Of a stretch of DNA of 64,000 nt, positions 33,799 to 42,216 are shown piece after piece. The notes beneath the pieces are model-generated. The model was given only the letters and a program-made list of their open reading frames with translations, had not been told where the DNA came from and did not search any database. Made by a program: the position numbers and the translations under genes. Location: positions 1-64,000 of the forward strand of contig CAMYYD010000007.1 in NCBI GenBank assembly GCA_947303395.1. Reading direction: 5' to 3'. The first letter of the stretch is position 1; the number at the start of each line of letters is the position of its first letter. The DNA comes from an uncultured Bacteroidales bacterium (GTDB lineage Bacteria; Bacteroidota; Bacteroidia; Bacteroidales; F082).

Positions 33799-34364
33799 CG
33801 ACGTGCAACGTCGTAACCTGCTCTCACAGCCTTGATGTTAAGGTCAACAACATCCTGGCCTTTCTTGCCGAAGATATGTGCGATAGCCTCTTCGACTTTC
33901 TCAATAGAGATGCCGAGATAAGGAACTGTGGCACCCAAAAGCACCATGTTGGAACGTGCCTTGAGCTGTTTGGCTATCTCGCTGGCATCGAACGAAACCA
34001 CATGTGGAAGTTTTGCCAACTCGGCATGCACCTTCTCAATGGCAGGGTAGTTGTTAATGTTGATGAACGGGTCTGAATTTGTAATCACCCAACCTTCCTT
34101 GCTGAGCCATGGCAGATAACGCAATGCCTCCATCGGCTCGCTCGACAGGATAATATCAGCCTTGCCTTCTGGAATGACATCGGCAAAGATTGGCTCACTC
34201 GACAAACGAAGGTGCGAGAACACCGAGCCGCCGCGCTGCGACATGCCGTGGATTTCCGATTGTTTCAGGTTCATACCCATGTTGAGGGCAGCATCTGAGA
34301 TGATTTTGGCAACTGACACGATGCCGTCACCACCAACACCACACAAAACGATATCTTTTTTCAT
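33795..34364 (-). CDS. iorB: Indolepyruvate ferredoxin oxidoreductase, beta subunit
   Basis: A 189-residue gamma-type domain subunit of a 2-oxoacid:ferredoxin oxidoreductase. It shows CGVGGDGIVSVAKI at the N-terminus, SEIHGMSQRGGSVFSHLR and DIILSSEPMEALRYL, all typical of IorB. With IorA it oxidatively decarboxylates aryl pyruvates from aromatic amino acids to aryl-acetyl-CoA, reducing ferredoxin. It is the second gene of the iorAB operon, 20 bp after iorA. Confidence 0.92.
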   Translation of the reverse strand: MKKDIVLCGVGGDGIVSVAKIISDAALNMGMNLKQSEIHGMSQRGGSVFSHLRLSSEPIFADVIPEGKADIILSSEPMEALRYLPWLSKEGWVITNSDPFININNYPAIEKVHAELAKLPHVVSFDASEIAKQLKARSNMVLLGATVPYLGISIEKVEEAIAHIFGKKGQDVVDLNIKAVRAGYDVARR

Positions 34365-34384
34365 ATTGAATTCTTTTTTAATGG

Positions 34385-35965
34385 TTATTTCTTAATATGT
34401 TTTTTCAACTCGACGATGCAGGTGCGGTGAGGGATGATCACAGAAACACCGTTGTATTTTACTTCTTCTTCAATGATCTTGACATTTTCCTCGTGGTTCT
34501 TTGGCAACGGGATGATGTCGCGGATATGCTCAGGCTCGACACCGAGACCTTCGCAGATGCGGCGGATCTTGTTGTGTGCCGATGATGGCTGACCACCTGT
34601 CATAGCTGTGATGTCATTATCGAGAATCATGACCACAACGTTGGCCTTCTCGTTGACACAGTCCATAAGACCTGTCAAGCCGCTGTGACCGAATGTACCG
34701 TCACCGATAACTGCCACGCTCGGGAAGATACCAACCTCGCTTGCGCCCTTTGCCATTGTGATTGAAGCACCCATACACACTGTTGTGTTGATAGCGCCCA
34801 TGTTGAAGCCTAAAGTATAGCAACCGATGTCGCCAAATACCTTGCCACCTTTGTGGTTGGCCATCACTTCGTTCAAAGCTGTGTAGCTGTCGACGTGTGG
34901 GCAGCCCTGGCACAACGCTGGAGGACGGTTGGTTACGACTTCCGGAACTGCTAATGTTGCCTCAGCCTTCATTCCCAATGCTTTAGCCACTTTCTCAGCG
35001 TTGAGTTCTCCGTCGCGGCGGATGGTCTCGTCAAGACGGCCTCTCACTTTCTTTCCCTTGCCGAGGAAGCCTTTGATCTGCTCCTCAACGAATGGCTGTC
35101 CGTCTTCGAGAACGAGAATCTCGTCGCATTCGTCATAAAGACGGTTGATCATGTTGTATGGCAATGGATATTGAGTAATCTTCACCACTGGATATGGACA
35201 TTTTCCGCCAGGGAAGTTCTCCATGAGATAATTGTATGCAATACCTGTAGTGATGATGCCTATTTTCTTGTCGGTGCCTTCAATGAATTTGTTGAAGCCA
35301 GATTCTTCCGACATCTTTGTGAATTTCGGCTGTTTGTCGATTAAGTCTCTGTAAAGACGTTTCGCGTTGGCTGGGAGGAGCACGAATGACTTTGCGTCGG
35401 CTGGTTCTGTGAGCTCGTTCTGCTTGCGAACTGGTTTCAACTCAACACCTGCGCGGCTGTGTGCCAAACGGGTAGGGATACGGTAAAGCACTGGAGTGCC
35501 AAGCTGTTCGCTCAACTCATATCCATAATGTACCATGTCGTAAGCCTCTTGCTGGTTTGAAGGCTCCAGCATCGGGATCATGGCCCAGTGACCGTAGAAA
35601 CGGCTGTCTTGCTCATCCTGCGATGAGAACATGCTCGGGTCGTCGGCAACAACTATCAAAACGCCCTTGGTTCCAATGATGGCGGCGTTCATAAACGGGT
35701 CGCCACACACGTTAAGACCGACATGCTTCATACATGTCATGGCGCGTTTACCGGCATAAGCCACACCTAAAGAAGCCTCGAGAGCTGTCTTCTCATTGGC
35801 GCACCAGTTGGCAATCACGCCTTGTTCCTTGGCCTGTTTAGAGTTTATGACATACTCCGTAATCTGTGTGGAAGGAGTGCCCGGATAACTGTTGATGGCA
35901 CTGCCTCCGGCATCAATAAAGCCCTGCGCAATGGCCTCATCACCAAGTAATAAGATTTTCTTCAT
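34385..35965 (-). CDS. iorA: Indolepyruvate ferredoxin oxidoreductase, alpha subunit (no C-terminal ferredoxin domain)
   Basis: A 526-residue protein. The N-terminal pyrimidine-binding domain has GDEAIAQGFIDAGGSAINSYPGTPSTQ and ASLGVAYAGKRAMTCMKHVG. The middle domain II and a TPP-binding domain follow, with LCQGCPHVDSY, FGDIGCYTLG and GDGTFGHSGL...DNDITAMTGGQ. Many IorA proteins are about 600 long and end in a two-cluster ferredoxin domain. Here the chain ends at IIPHRTCIVELKKHIKK, before that domain, so electrons must pass to a separate ferredoxin or subunit. A -7 box is at 36012-36019. Confidence 0.92.
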   Translation of the reverse strand: MKKILLLGDEAIAQGFIDAGGSAINSYPGTPSTQITEYVINSKQAKEQGVIANWCANEKTALEASLGVAYAGKRAMTCMKHVGLNVCGDPFMNAAIIGTKGVLIVVADDPSMFSSQDEQDSRFYGHWAMIPMLEPSNQQEAYDMVHYGYELSEQLGTPVLYRIPTRLAHSRAGVELKPVRKQNELTEPADAKSFVLLPANAKRLYRDLIDKQPKFTKMSEESGFNKFIEGTDKKIGIITTGIAYNYLMENFPGGKCPYPVVKITQYPLPYNMINRLYDECDEILVLEDGQPFVEEQIKGFLGKGKKVRGRLDETIRRDGELNAEKVAKALGMKAEATLAVPEVVTNRPPALCQGCPHVDSYTALNEVMANHKGGKVFGDIGCYTLGFNMGAINTTVCMGASITMAKGASEVGIFPSVAVIGDGTFGHSGLTGLMDCVNEKANVVVMILDNDITAMTGGQPSSAHNKIRRICEGLGVEPEHIRDIIPLPKNHEENVKIIEEEVKYNGVSVIIPHRTCIVELKKHIKK

Positions 35966-36011
35966 GTTATAACGTATTTAATTATTGTTGATTCCTTAAA
36001 TTATAATTCGG

Positions 36012-36019
36012 CAAATTTA
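36012..36019 (-). promoter_or_regulatory. -7 promoter box for iorAB
   Basis: TAAATTTG on the minus strand, 47 bases before the iorA start codon. Confidence 0.45.
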
Positions 36020-36100
36020 TGGAATTTTTTTCACATGGCAATGCGTTTTTCATTTTATTGTAAATAAAATTTAAATTGATTGTCGTATTGAAAAAAGTTG

Positions 36101-36108
36101 TATATTTG
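36101..36108 (+). promoter_or_regulatory. -7 promoter box for the fused acyltransferase gene
   Basis: TATATTTG followed by CA, 18 bases before ATG 36126. Confidence 0.6.
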
Positions 36109-36125
36109 CAAGTTAAAATCAAGTG

Positions 36126-37907
36126 ATGAAAAAGTTAATAACAAGTAACGACCTTGTGAGGTATTTCAAATGGAGCCCTCTGACTAAACCGCTGGTGGCT
36201 TTAGCCTTGAATATCATGGGATTCCGTAAGATTAACCGACTGTATTCTCCTTCTGCCGACCTGAAAAACAAGGAGTTTACAGAGGATATGCTGCGTCGTT
36301 ATAACACAACATACGATGTCAATGAAAATGAGTTGAACTGCATCCCGAAGGAAGGTCCGTTCATGCTCGTATGCAACCATCCGTTTGGCGCCATCGAAGG
36401 TATCATCCTCTACGACGCCATCGCAAAAATCCGTCCTGACTTCAAAATCATGGCGAATTTCATCCTTGGTTTTATCCCGAATCTGAAAGATGTATTCTTC
36501 TCAGTCAATCCTTTTGAAAATAATCCGGAGTTTGGCGGCAGCACCGGAGGTATCAGAGCATCATTGATGCAAATCACTGAAGGTCACGGACTTGGCGTGT
36601 TTCCGGCAGGCGAAGTGGCTCGTTATCACGGACATAGTTATCCGGAAGATATCGCATGGTCACCTTCAATAGCAAAAATCATCCAGAAGACGAAAGTGCC
36701 GGTGATTCCTGTCTATTTCGACGGCAACAACTCACGCAAATTCTATTTCTGGGCTAGAATATATTCGATGTTCGCAACAGTGCGTCTCGTGAGAGAGCTT
36801 CTTAACAAGCGTAACAAGAAGATAATCATGAAGTTAGGCAAGCCTATTCTTCCTGCTGAGGTCGCACAATACGAAACAGCGGAAGCTCTGGCGGCATATC
36901 TGAAAAACCGCAGCTATGCCTTGCAGGCTAACATCACCAACGAACAGAAACGTTTCCGCTCACGTGTTTCCGACCCTATCGACCCGCCTTACCGCCCGTC
37001 GTTGCTGGCTCGCGAACTCAACGCTATCCGCGCGAAATCGTTGCTGTTCACCATCGCCGACTTCGAGTGCTATCTCGCTGATTATGACAAAATTCCGCAT
37101 GTCATCCGTGAGATTGGCCGCCGCCGTGAAGAGGCTTTCCGCGCAGTGGGCGAGGGTACAGGCAAGAGTATCGACACCGACGATTACGACACATACTATA
37201 AACATCTCATCCTTTGGGATACAAAGGAACAGACTATCGCTGGCGGTTACCGTATCGGCATAGGCGATCAGATTTATGAGAAATACGGCGCACGCGGCTT
37301 CTACGTCGACTCTCTGTTTAATATCGACCCGAAATTCGAACCTTATCTGAAAGAGACCATAGAACTCGGTCGTTCATTCGTATCTGTTGATTATCAAAAG
37401 GATATACTTCCTCTTATGCTTCTCCTCAAGGGCTTGATGGAGACTATCATGAGATATCCGAAGATGAATTATTTCATCGGCCCTGTGAGCATCAGCAGCT
37501 GGTATCCTAAATTCTACCAGAGCCTCATGGTGTATTATGTCACCACAGTGCACACCAACGAGGAGATGTCGAAACTGTTCCACCCGAAAACTCCATTCGT
37601 GCCGAACTTCAACAAATGCGATGTCAACGTGCTTCTTGAGAAAAACATGGAGACAGTCGATAAGTTCGACCGTTATCTCATGAAACTCAGCAACGGCGAC
37701 TACCGCATGCCGACTTTGTTCAAGAAATATCTGAAAATCAACTCTAAGTTCTTGTGCTTCAACGTCGACCCTGACTTCAACGACACCCTCGACGGACTTC
37801 TGTTGCTGAAGTTCACCGACTATCCGAAAGACGAACTCGACATGATGCTTAAAGACATCGAGGAAGAAAAACGTCCAGCCTACTACAAACGCTTCGGAAA
37901 GGAATAA
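36126..37907 (+). CDS. Bifunctional PlsC-type / GNAT-type acyltransferase (OlsF/GlsF-like)
   Basis: A 593-residue fusion. The N-terminal half (about 60-280) is a PlsC/lysophospholipid-acyltransferase-like domain with CNHPFGAIEG, VNPFENNPEFGGSTGGIRAS and FPAGEVAR. The C-terminal half (about 310-590) is the GNAT-like N-acyltransferase domain found in OlsB/OlsF (GGYRIGIGDQIYEKYGARGFYVDSLF, ELGRSFVS, GPVSISSWYPKFYQSLMVYY). Known fusions make N-acyl-O-acyl aminolipids (ornithine or glycine lipids) in Bacteroidota and Serratia. By that family knowledge this enzyme should make membrane aminolipids; the amino acid is not predictable. Start ATG 36126 (preceding GTG rejected). Confidence 0.85.
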   Translation: MKKLITSNDLVRYFKWSPLTKPLVALALNIMGFRKINRLYSPSADLKNKEFTEDMLRRYNTTYDVNENELNCIPKEGPFMLVCNHPFGAIEGIILYDAIAKIRPDFKIMANFILGFIPNLKDVFFSVNPFENNPEFGGSTGGIRASLMQITEGHGLGVFPAGEVARYHGHSYPEDIAWSPSIAKIIQKTKVPVIPVYFDGNNSRKFYFWARIYSMFATVRLVRELLNKRNKKIIMKLGKPILPAEVAQYETAEALAAYLKNRSYALQANITNEQKRFRSRVSDPIDPPYRPSLLARELNAIRAKSLLFTIADFECYLADYDKIPHVIREIGRRREEAFRAVGEGTGKSIDTDDYDTYYKHLILWDTKEQTIAGGYRIGIGDQIYEKYGARGFYVDSLFNIDPKFEPYLKETIELGRSFVSVDYQKDILPLMLLLKGLMETIMRYPKMNYFIGPVSISSWYPKFYQSLMVYYVTTVHTNEEMSKLFHPKTPFVPNFNKCDVNVLLEKNMETVDKFDRYLMKLSNGDYRMPTLFKKYLKINSKFLCFNVDPDFNDTLDGLLLLKFTDYPKDELDMMLKDIEEEKRPAYYKRFGKE

Positions 37908-38035
37908 CACCTCCCGTCATTTTGTCATTTTTTCACGTCATTATGCAGCAAAATCATATTTTTTTCGTTATATAAGCGAAAAAAGCCATTGTGGCATGAT
38001 ATTTGATAAAGAAAAAGTGTAACAAAAAATTAATC

Positions 38036-38476
38036 ATGGAAAACAACAATAAAAGACTTGAACGTTCCCGCACCAACAGAGTGATTGCGGGTGTGTGCGC
38101 CGGCCTCGCCGACTATTTTAACATCGACATCGCCCTTATGCGCGTGCTTTTCGTCGTGGCTACCATCTGCGGTAGCTTCGGATTCTGGATGTATGTCATC
38201 CTCTGGATAGTCGTTCCTGAAGAAAACATCCTAGGTCCGGGCAACCAACAGACTTATGGCGATACCATCGACATCACGCCGAAGGAAAATGAAGGTAAAA
38301 CACCGGCAAAAGGTGCTATGATTGCCAGTTTGATATTGATTTTCATCGGTGTTGTGGCTCTTGTCGACAACTTCACGTCATGGTCGTGGATTTGGAAACT
38401 GTGGCCTGTGCCGATCATTATAATAGGTGTTGTGATTTTGTTGAATTCTTTAAAAAACAATAACAATGAGCAATAA
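38036..38476 (+). CDS. PspC domain membrane protein
   Basis: A 146-residue protein. The N-terminal PspC domain (about 5-65; KRLERSRTNRVIAGVCAGLADYFNIDIALMRVLF) has its hydrophobic segment VVATICGSFGFWMYVILWIVVPEE. A charged linker and two further membrane segments (about 88-105 and 120-138) follow. The start at 38036 was chosen because MENNNKRL begins the conserved region. It overlaps the next small membrane gene by 11 bp. It is likely part of an envelope-stress module; no PspA or sensor gene is adjacent. Confidence 0.82.
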   Translation: MENNNKRLERSRTNRVIAGVCAGLADYFNIDIALMRVLFVVATICGSFGFWMYVILWIVVPEENILGPGNQQTYGDTIDITPKENEGKTPAKGAMIASLILIFIGVVALVDNFTSWSWIWKLWPVPIIIIGVVILLNSLKNNNNEQ

Positions 38477-38780
38477 CGAACAAAATAAAAACGACGGCTT
38501 CGGTAGCGGTCTCACCTTGATAATTTTAGGCGTTATCGCCCTCATGGTGACATTCTTCGATTTCGAAATCGATTGGCATATGATGGCTAAATTATGGCCT
38601 TTGCTGCTGATAATCATAGGAGTATGCATTATGCCAATCAACAGATGGATTAGAACGGTGCTCGCACTGTTGTTACTCGCACTCGGATTTGTGGCATATC
38701 AAAACAAGATAAATGACGACAAAGTCCTTGACAAAACTGAAATAATCTCGTCATTTAACGGTGATGACGACGAATTTTGA
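38466..38780 (+). CDS. Small membrane protein, LiaF/LiaI transmembrane-like
   Basis: A 104-residue protein with three or four short hydrophobic segments (about 14-30, 42-60, 64-82), separated by a WHMMAKLWPLLLIIIG motif. Its tandem GLTLIILGVIALM and KLWPLLLIIIGV segments repeat the pattern of the C-terminal half of the preceding PspC protein (KLWPVPIIIIGVVIL). The tail is acidic (NGDDDEF). It is translationally coupled to pspC (11-bp overlap) and probably forms a complex with it. Confidence 0.65.
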   Translation: MSNNEQNKNDGFGSGLTLIILGVIALMVTFFDFEIDWHMMAKLWPLLLIIIGVCIMPINRWIRTVLALLLLALGFVAYQNKINDDKVLDKTEIISSFNGDDDEF

Positions 38781-38782
38781 TT

Positions 38783-38860
38783 GTACGGACAGACCCGTCT
38801 GTCCAAAATATAAAAAAACAAATATAAATGATTTACTGTGGGGACAGACCGCGTCTGTCC
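38783..38860. repeat. Two GGACAGAC-type palindromes between the LiaF-like and cbpA-like genes
   Basis: Copy one (GTACGGACAGACC-CGTCTGTCC, 38783-38804) begins 3 bases after the upstream stop codon. Copy two (GGACAGACCGCGTCTGTCC, 38842-38860) ends 25 bases before the cbpA-like ATG. Each is a stem of about 8 bp with a 2-3-nt loop. The same palindrome is inside the M20 gene at 9873. Confidence 0.75.
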
Positions 38861-38885
38861 TTTTGTTATTGGAGGTACAAACATT

Positions 38886-39791
38886 ATGGAATATAAAGAT
38901 TATTATAAGGTTTTAGGCGTTGACCGTTCTGCAAAACAGGACGAGATCAAGAAAGCCTATCGTAAACTTGCCGTGAAATATCATCCAGATAAGAATCCGG
39001 GCGACAAGGCGGCAGAGGAGAAGTTTAAAGAGATTTCAGAGGCTTACCAGGTGCTCGGCAACGAAGAGTCGCGTAAGAAATACGATGAGCTCGGCGCCAA
39101 CTGGAAACAGTATGAGAATATGGGCTACGGAGGTCAGGGATTCCAAGGTTTCGAGGGCTTCCAGGGCTTCGGCGGCAGCGGATTCTCCGACTTCTTCGAC
39201 GCTTTCTTCGGCGGCCAGGGTGGCGGCTTCGATTTTGGCGATATCAGTGGCTTTAGCGGCGGTCGCGGACGTGCTCGCACCAGAACAATGAAAGGTCAGG
39301 ATCTGACAGCGTCAATCGACATGACTTTGCGTGAGGCTTATTCCGGCTCACAGAGGATGTTTAAAATCGGCAACGAGACTATCAAAATCAGCATCAAACC
39401 GGGTGTCAAGGACGGTCAGACTTTGCGAGTGAAAGGCAAGGGACATCCGGGCATTAACGGTGGCGAGAACGGCGACCTTCTGATGAAGATTCATATCTTG
39501 CAAGACCCTGTGTATCAACGTGATGGCGATGATTTAATAAAGACTGTCAACATCGATATCTACACTGCTATCCTTGGCGGAAAAATCGAAATCGACACAA
39601 TGAAAGGCAACGTCAACGTGCCGATAAAACCACAGACACAAAACAACAGCATGCTTCGTCTGAAAGGCCTCGGAATGCCGCATTACGGCAAGGAAGGCGC
39701 AGGCTCTCTGTTGCTTAAAATTCAACTGATGCTGCCAAATCATTTCTCCGATAAGGAACTTGAACTGATAAAACAGGCAAAAGAAACGTAA
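38886..39791 (+). CDS. CbpA/DnaJ-type J-domain chaperone (no zinc finger)
   Basis: A 301-residue Hsp40. J domain at about 3-70 ([41 protein letters not shown]), then a Gly/Phe-rich linker (about 80-145). The DnaJ C-terminal beta domains follow (about 150-300; [22 protein letters not shown]). The cysteine zinc-finger of classical DnaJ is absent, which places it in the CbpA class. It stimulates DnaK. The start is ATG 38886; the in-frame GTG upstream lies in a palindromic repeat and is rejected. No promoter box was seen directly upstream, so it may be transcribed from the pspC side. Confidence 0.88.
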   Translation: MEYKDYYKVLGVDRSAKQDEIKKAYRKLAVKYHPDKNPGDKAAEEKFKEISEAYQVLGNEESRKKYDELGANWKQYENMGYGGQGFQGFEGFQGFGGSGFSDFFDAFFGGQGGGFDFGDISGFSGGRGRARTRTMKGQDLTASIDMTLREAYSGSQRMFKIGNETIKISIKPGVKDGQTLRVKGKGHPGINGGENGDLLMKIHILQDPVYQRDGDDLIKTVNIDIYTAILGGKIEIDTMKGNVNVPIKPQTQNNSMLRLKGLGMPHYGKEGAGSLLLKIQLMLPNHFSDKELELIKQAKET

Positions 39792-39831
39792 TTTCTTGAA
39801 AAATTGTTTGAGCCGTAATAAAAAAATCATT

Positions 39832-39839
39832 ATCTTTGC
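39832..39839 (+). promoter_or_regulatory. -7 promoter box for the TonB-dependent receptor operon
   Basis: TATCTTTG followed by CA, 35 bases before ATG 39875. Confidence 0.6.
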
Positions 39840-39874
39840 ACGTTTTTAATAATTCTATTTAAAACTGCTTGACA

Positions 39875-42214
39875 ATGAATATTATTACGGCCAAAACAAG
39901 GTATATTTTTTTACTGGTTTTCATAATGATGACCAGCGTTTGGGCTTTTGCACAAGGTGATAACTCGGTAAAAGGTTTTGTTTATGAGAAATCGAACGGC
40001 GAACCGATGATGTTTGCCAACGTGTTTCTGAAAGGCACAACGCATGGCGCGACAACCGATATCAACGGATATTTCAGCATCACCCGAATCCCTGACGGCA
40101 CTTACACTATCATGGTGACATCTATCGGTTACGATACCATTTCCGAAAATATCTCATTGAAAGGCAACCAGATAGTAAATAAAAAATTCAGCATTGAGGA
40201 GACTTCAATTCAGCTTGCCGCTGTGAGCATCAGCGCCGATAAGATTGAGGCTAAGACCGAGACAAAAACATCTGTCGTTTATATCACTCCAAAGACTATC
40301 ACCAAAATTCCTGCAGTGGGCGGACAGGCTGACCTTGCCCAGTATCTGCAAGTGATTCCAGGCGTCGTGTTTACTGGCGACCAAGGCGGTCAGCTCTATA
40401 TCCGCGGCGGTTCCCCGATTCAAAATAAGGTGCTTCTCGACGGCATGATCGTCTACAACCCGTTCCACAGCATCGGTCTTTTCTCTGTGTTCGATACCGA
40501 TATCATCAGAAATGCTGAGGTTTACACTGGCGGCTTCGGCGCTGAATACGGCGGAAGAGTGTCTTCAATTATGGATATCACTACCCGCGACGGTAACAAA
40601 AAACGTATCTCAGGAAAGATCGGCGGCTCAACATTCGGTGCCAAGGTGATGGTGGAAGGTCCACTAAAGAAAGCGAAAAACGACAACGACATGACGGTCT
40701 CGTTCCTCGTTTCAGCGAAAAACTCTTATCTCGAGCAGACAAGCCAGACGATTTACAAATCGATTCTGAATAACGAGGTGCTTCCTTATAACTTCCAGGA
40801 TGTTTACGGAAAAGTCTCGTTGAACGCCCCTAACGGCAGTAAAATCAACTTCTTCGGCTTTAACTTCAACGACCAGGTAAATAACTATAAGGCTATTTCC
40901 GACTTCAGCTGGATTTCTTACGGAGGTGGCGCTAACTTCGTGCTTATCCCAGGAAAATCACCGGTTCTCATCGAAGGTAATGTGGCTTATTCAAAATATG
41001 ATGCGAAGCTTTCAGAAACCAACAATCCTGGCCGTTCAAGTTCTATCGACGGCTTCAACGCTGGCTTCACTTTCTCATATTTCCTTGGCAAAAACACTTT
41101 GAAATATGGTGTTGAGCTCCTCGGTTTCAAGACTGTCTTCGATTACACGAAATCAAACGGCATCAATCTGAATCAGACAGAAAATACTACCGAACTTGGC
41201 GCATTTATCAAGTATAAATGGCAACTTGGCAAACTCATCGTTGAACCGAGCATGCGTATCCAGTGGTACGCTTCATTGGCTGAAGTCTCACCAGAGCCTC
41301 GTCTCGCTGTGAAATACAACGTTTGCGAATGGTTCCGCGTGAAAGCCGCTGCAGGTATGTATTCACAGAACCTCATCGCAGCTAACAGCGACCGTGACGT
41401 CGTCAACCTGTTCTACGGATTCCTTTCAGGACAAGACAATATCCCTAAGAAATTCAACGGCAAAGCTGTCAAAACAAAATTGCAGAAAGCAAATCATTAT
41501 ATCATTGGAACAGAATTCGATGTGTATGATAATGTGACACTTAACATCGAGGGTTATTTAAAAGATTTCAAACAGCTGACCAATATGAACCGTAATCAGG
41601 TTTATTCGGAAAGCAATCATCCTGACGATGCCTCTGAGATTGAATGGCGTGACTTCATGATTGAGAACGGTATGGCTTATGGTGTTGATTTCTCAGTGAA
41701 ATATGAGTTTATGAGATGGTATTTCTGGGCGGCATATTCGTTGGCTTGGGTCAACAAAAACTATGAGAACGCGGCAGGTCAGCTTGTCAACTACCGCACT
41801 CACTACGACCGTCGTCATAACATCAATATCATGATGACATACACCGGTGGCGCCCGTAAACAATGGGAATTCAGCGGTCGTTGGAACGTTGGTTCAGGTT
41901 TCCCGTTCACACAAGTCAGCGGATTCTATGAGCATTATCAGTTCGACGATATGGGCATGAGTATCATTGAGAACAATGGCGACCTCGGCATCATCTACGG
42001 TGAACTCAACAGAGGTCAGCTGCCATGGTATCACCGCCTCGACCTCGACGTGAAACGTAAGTTCTGGTTCGGCGAACATACAATACTCGAAGCCGACTTC
42101 AGCGTCACCAATGTCTATAACAGAGATAACATTTTCTATGTCGACATTGTCACAAGCGAAAACATCTATCAGCTGCCGCTGATGCCGAGCTTAGGCTTGA
42201 CCTTAACATTCTAA
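39875..42214 (+). CDS. TonB-dependent receptor with carboxypeptidase-regulatory-like domain
   Basis: A 779-residue OM receptor. It has a signal peptide (about 1-27, ending WAFAQ). The carboxypeptidase-D regulatory-like domain (about 32-115; VKGFVYEKSNGEPMMFANVFL) is followed by the plug domain with LAQYLQVIPGVVF and GQLYIRGGSPIQNKVLLDG. The 22-strand barrel ends with the terminal strand LPLMPSLGLTLTF. No SusD-like partner is adjacent, so it is not a typical SusC. It heads a likely operon with an S9 peptidase (2-bp gap). The ligand is unknown; peptide or metal uptake is possible. Confidence 0.87.
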   Translation: MNIITAKTRYIFLLVFIMMTSVWAFAQGDNSVKGFVYEKSNGEPMMFANVFLKGTTHGATTDINGYFSITRIPDGTYTIMVTSIGYDTISENISLKGNQIVNKKFSIEETSIQLAAVSISADKIEAKTETKTSVVYITPKTITKIPAVGGQADLAQYLQVIPGVVFTGDQGGQLYIRGGSPIQNKVLLDGMIVYNPFHSIGLFSVFDTDIIRNAEVYTGGFGAEYGGRVSSIMDITTRDGNKKRISGKIGGSTFGAKVMVEGPLKKAKNDNDMTVSFLVSAKNSYLEQTSQTIYKSILNNEVLPYNFQDVYGKVSLNAPNGSKINFFGFNFNDQVNNYKAISDFSWISYGGGANFVLIPGKSPVLIEGNVAYSKYDAKLSETNNPGRSSSIDGFNAGFTFSYFLGKNTLKYGVELLGFKTVFDYTKSNGINLNQTENTTELGAFIKYKWQLGKLIVEPSMRIQWYASLAEVSPEPRLAVKYNVCEWFRVKAAAGMYSQNLIAANSDRDVVNLFYGFLSGQDNIPKKFNGKAVKTKLQKANHYIIGTEFDVYDNVTLNIEGYLKDFKQLTNMNRNQVYSESNHPDDASEIEWRDFMIENGMAYGVDFSVKYEFMRWYFWAAYSLAWVNKNYENAAGQLVNYRTHYDRRHNINIMMTYTGGARKQWEFSGRWNVGSGFPFTQVSGFYEHYQFDDMGMSIIENNGDLGIIYGELNRGQLPWYHRLDLDVKRKFWFGEHTILEADFSVTNVYNRDNIFYVDIVTSENIYQLPLMPSLGLTLTF

Positions 42215-42216
42215 AC

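Noticed and set aside
38838-38885. GTG start for the J-domain protein upstream of 38886
   Set aside because: The added residues (TDRVCP) are translated from the palindromic repeat; the J domain begins at MEYKDYYKV.
39534-39830. Opposite-strand ORF under the J-domain gene, and many similar long antisense frames (e.g. 31163-31837, 11868-12377)
   Set aside because: They lie fully antisense to well-supported genes, show no family motifs and have no promoter or start context. They are composition shadows.
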